Assembly (NCBI GenBank): GCA_037042915.1
Contig: CM073200.1
Location: forward strand, 3,468,832-3,532,831
Direction of reading: 5' to 3'
From: Auricularia sp. M13
Taxonomy: Eukaryota; Basidiomycota; Agaricomycetes; Auriculariales; Auriculariaceae
Length of the DNA: 64,000 bases
Shown here: positions 44,296 to 55,595 of the stretch, one piece after another
Position numbering within the stretch: position 1 is the stretch's first letter
Layout: each line of letters starts with the position of its first letter
The notes under the pieces: model-generated
What the model saw: only the letters and a program-made list of their open reading frames with translations
What the model was told of the DNA's origin: nothing
Databases searched by the model: none
Program-made: the position numbers and the translations under genes

Positions 44296-47200
44296 CTATA
44301 GCGTGCCACTCGTCAAGCCCTGCGGGAACCCGGAAAAGTCCACCTGCTCCATCACGGGCTGAGCCCCGAGCTGGTACTGCAGTCGTAACCGCAGCCGGAT
44401 GTGCGCCTACATCGCAGCAATCAGCAAGAGCAAAAGCGGGGGACTTCGAGGCTGGTGAACTGACTCCTACGGGCGCCTTGATGCGCAGCTGTTGCGTCTC
44501 GACGGCGCCGGGGAGCACGCTGGAGCTCGAAATGGGCAGCATCTGCAGCTGCATCGTCTAAAAGAGAAGCATAACCGCGTCAACACGAGCTGCGACAGAT
44601 GAATAACTAGATGAAAGGAAGGAAACACACTTTCGGAACGGCAGCCTGGAAGTTGAGCCCGGTGATCGTCTCGTTCGACGTCGACGCGAACCGCGCAATC
44701 GCCGCGACCATGCCAGGATGCTGCGGCGACACCTGCGGCGTGAGCGTCACCTTGAGCCCGTTCTTGTCGTACGCCGTGTAGCCGGGCGGTGCGGCCGGCT
44801 GTGACGGGGGCGGGGAGGACGCCTGCAGGAAGGACAGCCCGGAAGACGCTGCAACCGGTGCTGGTGCTGGCGCCGCTGCCGGGGCGCTCGGTGTTGAGTC
44901 GAACAAGCCAAGAATGTCGTTTACCGCCTGCTGGCGCGACGGCACTGCAGCTTGGGCGGCGGCAGTGGGACCCGACGCAGCTCCTCCACCGCCGCCGAAG
45001 ATTTCCGCCAACAGGTTCTGAGCGTTTGCTTGTGGTACGGCTGGCGAAACCGGATCATCTGTGAGGTCCAGCAGGGACTGCGACAACAGTTTCAGATAGA
45101 TTGCACCAAGTCGTGGGTACTCGAATACGCACGTCCTTGTCTGCTCTTGTGGAGCCGACGGGCTTGTTCTCGACGACTGTGTGTCCCCAGCATTAGGTTT
45201 ATATCGGCAAGCCTAGACGGCTGAGTAACTCACCAGTGCCCAGCACAGTTGCCTTCAACTCCGGCGGCGGCATCCTCTCCAGCACGCCTTCGACAACTTC
45301 CTTTGCCTGGCTAAGCAATGCCGCAAACTCCACAGCGCGCTGCTGAATCTCAAGCTCGGGCGTGGTCGAGAACTTGGAGAGCATCATCAAAATGCGCTGC
45401 CGCGACGGCGCCGTCGTCGCCGGCCGCGCGTCGATCTTGGTGAGCGCGGTGAGCACAAACTGGCGCGTGAGCGCGTTGACGTAGGGCGAGTTGAGCACAA
45501 GGTCGAACAGGTCCAAGATATCCTTGTCCGAGACCGGCCGGGGGCTCTCCTCGTGCACGATGCCGCTCTCCATCAATATTTCGCTGTACTCCCCAATGAG
45601 CCACACGGCGGCCAGCGTGAGCGACTCCTGCGAGACGTCCGCCTGGAGCGCAGTATAGAGCTTGCTCGTCGTGTACGCCTGCAGCTCGGGCGTGTGCGCG
45701 ACGAGGCGGATGAAGCCCGACAGGATCTCCTCGCGCACGTAGTTGCCCGCGAGCGTGAGCGCGCGCAGCACCGTGTCGATGTGCCACCGCTTGTTCGGCG
45801 CAAAGCGCTCCGCCGCGAGCGAGATCTGCGTCGTGATCCCGAGCTTGAACTCGTTGTCCGCAACCTCCAGGAAGGCCAGCAACTCGCGGATGAGGATGCG
45901 GACGTTCTGCTCGTTGATGAGCGCGTAGGAAAGCTCGAGCGCACGCCGCCGGATGGAGATGTCGCCGTCGCGCAGGCAGTCAAGGATAATGTTGCGGTGC
46001 CGCTGCACGGCGTTCGTGTCGATTGATACCACCTTGTTAAGGGTGTTCAAAGCAACGTAGCTGACCATACAGTGAGTTTGCAGCGCGGTCGGGATCGTGA
46101 TAGTACTCACCGGATGTTGTTGTCCCTGTTGCTCAAGAATTTACCAAGAATGTTGATTGCCATGACGCGCAGACCGCTATCTGCTTCGATATCGAGGACA
46201 GTAAGAACAGTCTCGTATAAAATCGAGTTGCCAACGTTCTTGCTGGAGTCCGTGTTTGTTGCAACCTAAACAAGATGGTTCATGGGCTTCTATGGATAGA
46301 GGCTCGGTAGCTTACCTGAGCGAGAATGTCGTTCATTATTTCGCTGGCCTTGGGGTCGCCTTTACCAGTCAAGCGCAGGAGGCGCAAAATCTTGACCTGC
46401 AAGAACGGATCCGTGATACCAGAGACATCGTGTTCTGGGCTGTAACCTGTCGTAACGAGGGACTTAAGGTGGCGGACGAGTAGAGGAACGGCCTGAAACA
46501 AGTTAGATATCAACACACGTAGGCATTGCTGTACGCGTACATTGCGGAACTCGTCGCAACAGGCAGCATCTGCTTCGCACATCTCGATTATAAGCGTTAT
46601 GCTCGCAAGGAGGACGCCATGATTCTGGTTGGACAGCAGGATCTTCGCCTTAGGGGTGATATGATCAATGAGGTCTGGCACTTTGCGAACGATCCGCAAG
46701 GCGCACAACGCAGCCTGGAAGGAGCGTTAGAACACATTAGAAGACGAAGACGAAGAGATATTGCCAACGCGCCTTCTTGCGAATATATGAGTTACTGGAG
46801 CCCAACAGTTTCTCAACTTCGTTACACAGATCTCGCGACATTTCCTCGGACGCGATATTTGCAAACGCGCACAGGCCGAGTCCGACGGCGTACATGTTGG
46901 AGTGGTTCATGTCGCTGCGAGGCGGCCGGGAGCGTCAGCGCACTCGGCGCGTCGATCTAGCTAAGGCGTACTTTTTGAGCGAATTTGTGACAAGCGTCAG
47001 GACCTCCTGCTTTTCGTCGAGCAGGAGCATAATCCCAAGATATCCCAGGCGCTTGTCTGCGAAGCGGGGGCTGGCAACGAGCTTGAGGCATTCGATCTGG
47101 CCAAAGTGTGCTGGGTAGCCGAGCATGTGGATGTAGAGCAGCTTTGCGACATTGTGGTAGCGCGTGTACGAGTCCTCCTCCTTGAACGCCGTCCGTATTG

Positions 47201-47401
47201 CCGCCGACTCTTTCTGGATCAGGGCGCGCTCGTCGGCGATGGTCTGCAGCACCGGTCAGCGCCAGCGCGCGTGTCAGCCAGCGCAGGACTCGCCTTGCAC
47301 GCGCGGATGGCCTTAATGAGCGCTGCAACGACCCTGGCATGTCAGCCCCGCTGCAGTGGGCTGCACTGTGCGTGCTCGCCTTTGAGGTTATGGTACACCA
47401 T
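44296..47401 (-). CDS. APL4: AP-1 adaptor complex gamma subunit (gamma-adaptin)
   Basis: Twelve minus-strand exons (47380-47401, 47294-47322, 46972-47243, 46773-46914, 46541-46714, 46316-46492, 46111-46265, 45234-46060, 45133-45176, 44631-45077, 44471-44557, 44296-44406) close as 828 aa. The start [20 protein letters not shown] is the hallmark N-terminus. The trunk continues with [20 protein letters not shown] and [20 protein letters not shown], then a Gly/Ala/Pro hinge with SLLDLTDD, and a C-terminal ear ([39 protein letters not shown]). It is part of the clathrin AP-1 complex sorting cargo at the trans-Golgi and endosomes. Three introns need GC donors (47323-47379, 47244-47293, 46715-46772). 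Confidence 0.93.
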
Positions 47402-47432
47402 CGCGCGCGAGAGGCCGTCAGAGTCCAAGTCG
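47402..47432. promoter_or_regulatory. 31-bp divergent start region shared by APL4 and the helicase-nuclease gene
   Basis: The APL4 ATG (47401, minus) and the first candidate helicase ATG (47433, plus) are 31 bp apart; using the helicase ATG at 47472 the gap is 70 bp. Either way the 5' leaders must overlap or reach into the opposite gene. No TATA box is visible in the gap. Confidence 0.6.
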
Positions 47433-49778
47433 ATGATGGCCGGCAACGTCCGTTCGTCCTGCTCGCGTCGCATGCCCAGCCATGTCGCGCTCTGCAGCCG
47501 CCTCGCTGCGAGACATGGCCTGCGGCTCCCCATTGCCCGCCTCTGCCTGCGCTCGCTGATTTTCGCCCGTAATTTCATCGCCAGCCCGGAGCAGCAGGCC
47601 GTCGTGCAGCATTGCCAGTCGCACAATGTCATGGTCTCTGCGCGTCCAGGCTCAGGCAAAACCGCCACTGCCGAGGCTCTCGTGCGAGAATACCCGGACG
47701 TGCCCATTGCCGTCGTCACGTACTCCAAGCGGCTCCAGCTCGCCACGCAGCAGCGCCTGGCCGACTACCCGCTCGCGGAGGCCTTTACGTTCCACGGTCT
47801 CGCGTCGCGTCTCTTCGGCGAAATTGTTTACAACGACACTGTTCTGCGCCATATCAGGCGCGGAAAGGCGATTCCAGTATGGAACATGCCCGATTACCAT
47901 TATGTCGTTCTGGACGAACTGCAAGACATGACTTCAGACCTTTACTGGCTTTCCTGTGCTTTCATATCTGCCTTGACGCGCCGCAGCGGGACTCCCCCGC
48001 ACCTTCTCATTCTCGGCGACCCGCACCAGGCTATCTACGAATTTCGCGGTGCTGACGCCAGGTATCTGAGTCTGGCCTCTACAACCTTTTCGGCTCTGTC
48101 GCCGCATCCGTGGGAGTCGTTGAAACTGGCTCAGAGCTTCCGCCTCTCCCGCCAGACCTCTGACTTTGTTAACGACGTCTTTCTCGCTGGTGAACAATAT
48201 ATTCAAGGCTCCCATGATGGTCCCAGGCCGATCTATGTGCACACCGACCTTTCTGTAACAAGTACTCTCATAGGTCCGTCGTGCGCCCATCCTACCCATA
48301 CTCCGGGAATGTAACGCTCAATAATAGACCTATTTTTACCGCTTATTCGAACCTATGGTCCGGAAAACACTGCCATACTCGCACCGTTTGTGCGCAACAA
48401 CCCATTTCTACCCCAGCTCACCAACACCCTCTCCCAACGATACTCTATTCCCGTCGCGGTCAGCACTTCAGATGACATCTCGCTCGACGCGGACGTGCTA
48501 AACGGCAAGCTGGCCGTGTCGACGTACCACCAATTTAAAGGCTCGGAGCGCGACTGCGTGATCGTCTACGGCGCCGACGCGTCCTACTTCAACTTCATGG
48601 GCCGCGATCTACCCGACGACCGCTGTCCAAACGCGACCTTCGTCGCGCTCACCCGCGCGCGCAAGCAGCTCGTCGTGCTGCAGAGCCACAAGTTCCCCGC
48701 CATGCCATTCGTCGACTGGGACGCCATGACGCAGCACGCGGACTACGTCGACCTCGCCGACACCTCGCCGCGCGCGCAGTACGAGCCCGGCCGCCCGCTG
48801 CAGCTCGGCCTGCTGCTCCCCAAGGACGTCTTTGCGAGCGAGATTGCGCGGCACGTGCGCGACGAGGAGCTGGAGGAGCTCATGCGCGCCAACGTCAACA
48901 TCGTCGAGCTCGTCGGGCCCACCCCGTACAACGACTTTGAGGCCGTGCCCGACAAGGTGTGCACCGACCCCGTCAAGAACCACTACGAGGCCGTGAGCGA
49001 CCTGAACGGGCTCGTAGTGACGGCCGCGCTGGAGTGGTCGTTGCAGGGCAAGCTCGATTCCTTTGGCTATGGAAGAAGAAAGATATCTAGCGCGTCGCCG
49101 CCGCCCGACGTACCGCTGGATGCGCGTCAGCGCGCTGTCTGGCTGATGAAGGAGGCCGTGCAGTACGAGGCGCGGGTGTCAAGGTACCGCTCGCGTCTCG
49201 TCCAAATGAAGGACCACTCGTTCGACTGGTTTGCCGTGGACGACGGCCGCCTGCTCGAGCTCGCCGTCAAGCGTTTGCGCGCGGAGGTCCTCGGTGATGC
49301 GGTCACGACGGACGCGCTCAACTTTGAGCATCCCATGTCATTCCGGGTCGAAATTGACGGCGAAGAGACCAAGCTCGCCGGCCGCGCGGACCTGCTCTTT
49401 TCAGAGACCAAGGGTGGCGAGGTGCACACGACTATATGGGAGGTCAAGTTCGTCTCCGCCCTGTCACAGGAGCACGTGGCGCAAGCAGTCGCCTACGCCT
49501 ATCTATGGTGGTCGACATCCCGCCCGAAATCGCGTTCGAAACGCAATGCGCCGATCGTGCATTTCCCGCGCATTGTGCTGTTTAACGTGCGTACCGGCGC
49601 TAAGTGGGAGATACAGACCACCGTCGACCGAGCGCGGTCACTCATTGAGGGTATTTTGCGCGCCAAATATACTTCCAAAGGCGAGAGTAGTCTTGAGGAG
49701 TTCATCACGACATGCATGCGTGTTGTGAAGGCGGTCGAGTCTCGTCAGACCTCCGACGAGACCTTGTCTGCTACATAA
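47433..49778 (+). CDS. UvrD-like SF1 helicase fused to a PD-(D/E)XK nuclease, probably mitochondrial
   Basis: Two exons, to 48273 and 48328-49778, join in phase 1; 763 aa from the first ATG, 750 aa from 47472. The N-terminus is Arg-rich with no acidic residues (CSRLAARHGLRLPIARLCLR), like a mitochondrial presequence. Helicase motifs in order: ASPEQQAVV (Q motif), VSARPGSGKT (Walker A), YVVLDELQDM (motif II), LLILGDPHQAIYEFRG (III), LAQSFRLSR (IV), VSTYHQFKGSERDCVIVYGA (V), VALTRARKQL (VI). The C-terminal domain has AGRADLLFSETKGG, then TTIWEVKFV, the D...ExK metal site of PD-(D/E)XK nucleases, then AQAVAYAYLWW. It probably processes DNA ends or flaps. Its exact role and location are inferred. 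Confidence 0.85.
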
Positions 49779-49945
49779 AATTGCACAAATTATTTCTCCA
49801 ACAATTGCAGGACCAATAATAGGATCCTGAACTGCACTGCAAAAGCAAGCAAACAGACCTGTCCGTCATCATAGAAGTTTCGGTATGCAAAAAGGGGACG
49901 ACAGTGGAAGAAAAATGATGTATATCCAGGAACAACAAAAGAACT

Positions 49946-50024
49946 TGACAGCTGCAGGACTCGAACCTGCGCCCTTTCGGACCGCGGCCTTAACACGGCG
50001 CCTTAACCACTCGGCCAAACTGCC
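49946..50024 (-). tRNA. tRNA-Leu (anticodon AAG)
   Basis: Read on the minus strand, the 5' acceptor strand GGCAGTT pairs with AGCTGTC (two G-U pairs). The D arm is GGCCGAGTGGTTAAGGC, typical of Leu/Ser tRNAs. The anticodon stem CCGTG/CGCGG closes a loop TTAAGGC with AAG as anticodon. There is an 11-nt variable arm, and the T stem is GCAGG/CCTGC around TTCGAGT. There is no intron. A TTTT run downstream (49936-49940 region on this strand) fits a polymerase III terminator. Confidence 0.92.
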
Positions 50025-50045
50025 TCAAAAACTGCTTTTAACAGC

Positions 50046-52096
50046 TTATATACATTCAGCATGAAAGTAAGAAAGCCCCTGTCTTGCAGGAGCACTTCGT
50101 AGTCCTTCCCCTTCCATTTCCAAGTTCTCGTTATGCTGTTGTTTATGCATCCAACCCTTGTTGGTCAACGTCCATCCAGACTCACGCCTGGCTAAGCACA
50201 CCGTGCAAAGAACGATTTGTATAGTTTCTAACGCTAGAAGACGGGCGATGTTCACTTTGCATTGGCAGTGTCTAGACATACCAAAAACTGCACAAAGCTC
50301 CTGGATATTGAGTGCCTAGAGCCCTGCAAGAAATCTCGCCACGCCTTCCTCCGTGTTAATCTACGTGTTTTAGCTGCGCTGCTTTATGGATATACTTATG
50401 CCAGGGGGCACTCACGAGATCTACCATCTGCTTTATGATCTTCTCCAAGGCGTCAGCATTTTGATTCGGGAATCCTCCGACAGACTCATTCTGTTGTATT
50501 AAAGGTATTGGAAACCGGAATCTCAATAATTGAGAGGACGTACGATGCGCTGGAAGTTCTTGCGGTATAGGGCAGTTGTCTCAGCCGAAAAGAGCGACCC
50601 GCCGGCTGCAGACCATTGAAACAGGCGTATCTGGTCTTCCGCCGACAAGCTGTCCTTGAAGGCGTCAACGAAGGCCGTCGTCGAGCGCTGAGACAGGCGG
50701 CTGAGGCTCGGACAGATATCTTTGTGACGAAACCCCTCTGTTCCGAACTTCCAGTCGCGCTGCTGGCACGCTTTGCTGCAGTAGCGTACGACCTTGCAGT
50801 TCGCACATGCGGAGAACGGACAGCCTTCGTTTCCGTGTACCGTCTTTCCGCACTCTGGTCCAGAGCAACCACGGAAACCAGAGAGCTGTTTCAGGTTGAG
50901 GGTCACCAAATTTGCCATGCATACACGTGCGTCCACAGGTCCGTCACCAAGCGGGCGACTCTCCCCACCATTTGGCCATCTGGCGCGTACACGTGCGTCG
51001 ACATCAGAAAGTGGCATGCTGAACGCGGTATAGAGCATTTCGATGAGGCTCGAGGCAAATGCGAAGAGTTCATCGGACGGGTCGAGCTTCCGGGATGCGG
51101 CCTGCAGGGCGGAGAAGAGAACACGCTCATAGCCGAGGAAGAAATCCAAGTAATCATTGTTCTTGATGTCAAGGCCTTGGTGGATTATGCACAAGAAGCG
51201 GATAGGCGGTTCAGTCAGCGTGTGGCGAATTCCGGGGAATGAAAGGGGGATAAGTTTGTCGACAGGACGGTTCACGGGAGGCGTTCCCTCCCAGCTTTCC
51301 GGGATAGCTTCAACGTCACCATGTAGTAGCTGTGAGAGAAGATAAACCATCTGCGCGTGCATGGTCTTCGAGGCCAAGAGATGCGGGAACGAAAGCGGGC
51401 GGGCCATGAGCAACGTGCAGCCGAAGACGTCGAACGAAGCTTGCGTGATACGCATGCTGCACCAAAATACATGCATCTCCACAGTCTGTTGTTCTCCGTG
51501 TGGAAACAGCTTGTCGACACTCTCCGGCCAGCGACCACGCTTGGTGCCGAATCTTTTCGGTATCTTCATCGTGGGCTTGTTAACCATAGGATGCTGACCG
51601 CGGGCAAGAACACATAGCAGCGACACGTATAGTGTTTCAAATAGCATGCGTAGAGGCTCTGCGGCACGCGAGCTGAAGAGCGAGTCGTGCTCCGAACGCC
51701 GACTGCATTGTCGAATATTCCTGAACAACTGGCGACGCAAAGCCGGCAAGTCATCCTCGGTGCGGGGCAGCGTCACGAACGCAATGCAGGCGTCCCAGAA
51801 CTCCGGATGGTTGTCGCGTAGTTGCTCTAGCAATGGAGATCGACGATGCTCAGCCGCGTGTAGCTCTCTACCGACGCTATAGAAGCATGCCGCACAGCTG
51901 GTAGGGGTCTGCAAGTCCTCGAGGCCCTGTGAGAGCGATAAAGCGCGATCTATGGTCAGGCTCATGACGCCAGTGTCGCCGGCGCAGCTGCTCTGAGTCA
52001 AGTAGTCGGACCTGGTGCAGATGCGAAGATAAGAAAGGAGGGCACGCTTCAAGGTCCGCACCACCGACGATCCTCAAGCTTCTCCCGATCCGACAT
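50046..52096 (-). CDS. MYND zinc-finger protein
   Basis: Minus-strand exons 52065-52096, 50544-52011, 50416-50490 and 50046-50315 join in phase. The start is MSDREKLEDRRSDYLTQSSC. The middle is an alpha-helical region without known motif. Near the C-terminal quarter lies a MYND finger: CGKTVHGNEGCPFSACANC, KVVRYCSKACQQRDWK, then FRHKDICPSL, giving the Cys/His pattern for two zincs. MYND domains bind proline-rich peptides. The last exon is less sure: an in-frame 48-nt stretch (gtatgt...ttctag, about 50234-50281) could be an optional intron, and the gene could also end sooner. It ends 21 bp before the tRNA-Leu gene. The function of this fungal family is unknown. Confidence 0.75.
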
Positions 52097-52244
52097 GGTT
52101 GTCCTCGTCTTGCAATCGTCGCGTGACCAAGGAGCATGCTCACGTGGCAGACGCCATTACAAGCAGAACACAAGTAATACAACGCGCGCAGTTGATCGCA
52201 TAGTGTTACATTGTCGTCGTCAAGTCCAGTCACTTCTGACGCTC

Positions 52245-53943
52245 TCAACGGACCCAGTTGATCTCGATGCCCGCCACGAGACCATCGAGAGCTGCCATCT
52301 GGCCGTGGTCGTACGGCCCTTCAGGAGCGTGAGATGACGAAGGTCGCAAAGACGGAGAAACGGAGAGACGCACCGACGAAGGGTCCAGCCCACACTGGAC
52401 CATAGTTGTTCTGTCCGTCCGTGGCAGTCGTAAACAATGCTTTGTACTGATGGACGCTAAGTGCTCTGAAGGCATGGTTGCATAATGCATTTGAGGCTTA
52501 CCTGGATGTTGAGATATGCCTTCAACAGCGCCCTCAGAGCTGTATCGTTGTATCTCCGGCGGTATACCTCTGTGAGCGAGCGCAGCCAGATAGCTGTACC
52601 GGAAGTCAGTGACCAATCCAAAGCAGGACCAGACGTGCAGGGGTCAGGACGCACCCTTGAACTCTCGCGCATCGTCATTCTTCGAAAGATCGCCACCCTG
52701 TGCCTCGGTGATCAAGCCGCTCGAACCCTGCCAGTTTGACGAGGTTTTGACAGCGGCCACGGTCGTCGCAAGGCCGCGGTCAAGGTACTTCTGCTGCGCG
52801 GACTGGCTGTAGAGCACGATGGCGCCCTCGACGAACTTTCCCTGGTTGTACGTGAAGTACCAGTTTGTGACGGCGCAGGTCTGCATGTTGAGGGTGTCGA
52901 GGGATATCGAGTTGGAGTCTTGCAGCTGGTTCACGATGAAGTTGAATGCAAGGTCCGCAGCATTGAGGTATGTGGTCTTGTTCGCCGGAACGGCCTCAGC
53001 ACTATGCAGTTCAGTATTAAACTTCGGGGAGAGAGTTAGGAAGCAACGTACAGGTAGGCAGACAGGGTGAGAAAGAGTCCCGTCGTGATCACGTTGACGT
53101 CAGAGCTGGTCCTGTCGCTCGTCGAGGCGCGCCACCAGACACCTATGCACCATCGTCCATAAGAAACTTCAATGTCACTTGAAGTGCACGCACCTCCCGC
53201 AGTTGTCTGGCTCTTGCAGGTCTTCTGAATGTTGAACGACCGAAGCGGGCTCTTTCCCGCGTTGGCCTGTGCGACCGTGATCTGCCTGCACCGTACGATT
53301 ACACAAGCTGGTTTCAGAGAAGGTCTGGAGCATTCTTACGACGAGGAGACATAGTTCCAAACGGTCTGCGCATATGCGAGCAAGTCACTGCCGCCATAGG
53401 CCCGGTAGGCGTAGTATGCTGCCGTACCCCACCACAGCGCGTCGTCATTGTACCCTGGCTTGAGTTCAGCGACAAGCAACGATGGCAAATGGCGTACGGA
53501 CGCACCATAAGGATCAAAGTTGCTGTTCGTGGACTTCGCACGTGCAAGCATGTTGCGTACGAAGTCCTTGTTGTCCTGTGTGCTGGCGACGGTGTCCTTG
53601 TACGCCAGCGCAGAGATCGCAGAACCTGAGTGCCACCACCCAACGGTGACTACGATGAATGTCAGCACTGCCGGCGCTTCGAGATGAGACGGACGCTCGA
53701 CGCACACAATCCAGTGCTGGAGTCGTACCAGCGGTTGCGCATGACGTTAATGCCGTTCTGGGCAATGGAATTGAGGCCGCCATAGTCCTTGTTCACTTGA
53801 TAGCTTGCCGGCTATGATGACGTCTCATCAACTATTGCTCATGCTGCATGAGTTCCGCGTACCGTCCATGACGACGGGATGGAGTAGTCGATGGCGAGGG
53901 CGCTGGTGCAGAGCGCCGTGAGGAGCGAAAGCGACTTGACCAT
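52245..53943 (-). CDS. Glycoside hydrolase family 76-type alpha-1,6-mannanase, secreted
   Basis: Nine minus-strand exons (53863-53943, 53706-53811, 53340-53649, 53194-53285, 53052-53142, 52655-53001, 52502-52593, 52374-52446, 52245-52318) close as 421 aa. The N-terminus KSLSLLTALCTSALA is a signal peptide. TVGWWHSGSAISALAYKD and KPGYNDDALWWGTAAYYAYR follow; the Asp-Asp pair in NDDALWW is the expected catalytic pair of GH76. VWWRASTSDRTSSDVNVITT, NWYFTYNQGKFVEG and YDHGQMAALDGLVAGIEINW complete the fold. GH76 enzymes cut alpha-1,6-mannan; fungal members act on wall mannan and GPI-linked glycans. No GPI signal is seen at the C-terminus. All introns are GT-AG. Confidence 0.85.
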
Positions 53944-54451
53944 GATCACAATCGACTGAACGAGGTCGAAGGCGAGTCTGCATCGGCGCACGCAATCCTG
54001 ATATTTATACTGAGGAGTTCCCAGAAGTCGTCAGGCGCCGTGCTTATAGTATCACTGGACCTTGTCACATGGAAGAACCACTTCGCGACCATGTGCACCC
54101 GATTGCTGAAGAGCTGCTGAACGAGAGTTTAAGTAGATTTCAAGTGTAGTGTGTAGTAGCAGCAAGTGGAGTTGTAGCAAGCCGCAGCAAGTCGAGACTC
54201 GAGATGAATCTGAAGCATCGAAGACTTAGAGGCTGCATAAGACTCTCTGATTCTGGACCAGAACTCGAGCCCAGTTAGAAAGCCGCGCGGCTGTCGGAGG
54301 ATAGCATGGTAGTATGGAGAGAATCATCGCGCGGCGCAGTGGTCATGTGGCGCCGGCGCAGAGTGCTCCTGCTGTTCGGCATCAAGAGAGAACAAAACGG
54401 CGGGAGCAGGCCGTCGGAGTCGGAGTGTCAAACGCGTCTTGACCAAGAACC
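53944..54451. other. Divergent promoter region between the GH76 gene and HFI1
   Basis: No coding frame. A clear TATAAATA on the minus strand (54002-54009) serves the GH76 gene. The middle holds a purine-rich stretch with repeated agcaag units near 54150-54200. Nothing else was recognised. Confidence 0.6.
54002..54009 (-). promoter_or_regulatory. TATA box of the GH76 gene
   Basis: TATAAATA on the minus strand, about 60 bp upstream of the start codon at 53943, in the expected place for a core promoter of a regulated secreted enzyme. Confidence 0.6.
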
Positions 54452-55521
54452 ATGAGGACGGCGCAGGAGATCAAGACCCAGCTTGCCGCGGAGCTCGGTT
54501 CCAACGGCCTCCCTTACTGGCGCACGCTTTCCGAGTATCTCACCGCAAAGATATCCCGGCAGGAGTTTGAGGACATAGTCAAGCAGTTTCTGAACGTGCC
54601 GCGCCTTGGTCAGTGGCTGGACCACCGTCGTGTCGGCCTCAATTTCATCGCTTACTCTCATCAGTACAATTACACAACGCGCTTCTCATATCTATCATCA
54701 CTGCAGCTGGGTCGAATGCCGCCCCGAGTGCAGCACCGCAAGTTGCGCACGCCCAGCGTAAACGACGCCGACTTCGCGCGTACCAGGGTGACGAAGCCGA
54801 AGCCACCGCTTCGCGCTCGGCTAGACTTAAGCAATGGGCGTTGGCTGCGGGGAAGCGCGAGCGCGAGAGAATACGCAACCTGGAGTATGGCGAATCCATC
54901 ACCGATCCACACGCGCGGGATGAAGTCCGCCAGGAGCGCGCCGTGCGCCGCGTTCCGGAGGCAGCAGATGGCAGACGTAAGCACATAATCCTACGCTATC
55001 TGGTGCACGTCTGAGCGTTGTCGTTAGCTTCTGAGAACTTCCACCATGTCCGCCTGGCGTCCACAACGCGCGGGATCACACCACAGCATTTGCACGAGCG
55101 TCTCTCATTAGCTGCCGCACAGCACGGACTCTCGCCGCACGTCCCCAAGTCTGCGTCTGTGTTGCTCAACCTCGCCGTAGAGGCCATGCTCAAGAACCTT
55201 GTTACGCAAGCTCTCGTGCAGACGTCGTCCTCGCGCGCTATCACCTCCATTAAGCCCGTTATGCCGCCAAGCAATTCTCTTGGGGTCTCAGCGTTCGACA
55301 CCGTGCTCACCATTACGCCGTCCATCATCCCTGATCAGAGTGCTGCTGCCGTGCGACTCGCGCAGGGCGAGCCCGATTATACGGACGAGCGCGATAGAAC
55401 GACGTGGACGCTTGGACGCGGTAAGGTCAACCCGGCGCCGCCGCGCGAGGACCCGCGCTGGCAGTTGCTCTCCATTTTGCGGGAACGTACTGGCGTTCGT
55501 GAGGTTTTGGATACGCTTTGA
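54452..55521 (+). CDS. HFI1: SAGA complex subunit Hfi1/Ada1
   Basis: Three exons (54452-54608, 54665-54976, 55028-55521) close as 320 aa. The first 50 residues, TAQEIKTQLAAELGSNGLPY followed by WRTLSEYLTAKISRQEFEDI, are the SAGA-Tad1 motif of Hfi1/Ada1, with QLHNALLISIITAA completing the helix. A basic stretch with RKRRRLRAY precedes a C-terminal histone-fold-like part (HLHERLSLAAAQHGLSPHVP; VLLNLAVEAMLKNLVTQA). Ada1 pairs with Spt7/Taf12-type histone folds and holds the SAGA coactivator together in the nucleus. It is about as long as other basidiomycete versions would be expected to be, but shorter than the 488-aa yeast protein. It ends 74 bp from the convergent RPC4 gene. Confidence 0.85.
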
Positions 55522-55595
55522 ACACTGCTCTGCGCTGTAACCCATTGTATTCCTTCTGTAATGTTGGCACATGTAATCTTATCCGCGGATAGACA

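Noticed and set aside
53944-54300. Possible small RNA gene in the GH76/HFI1 gap
   Set aside because: agcaag repeats are present but no polymerase III boxes, snoRNA boxes or stable hairpin could be shown by eye.
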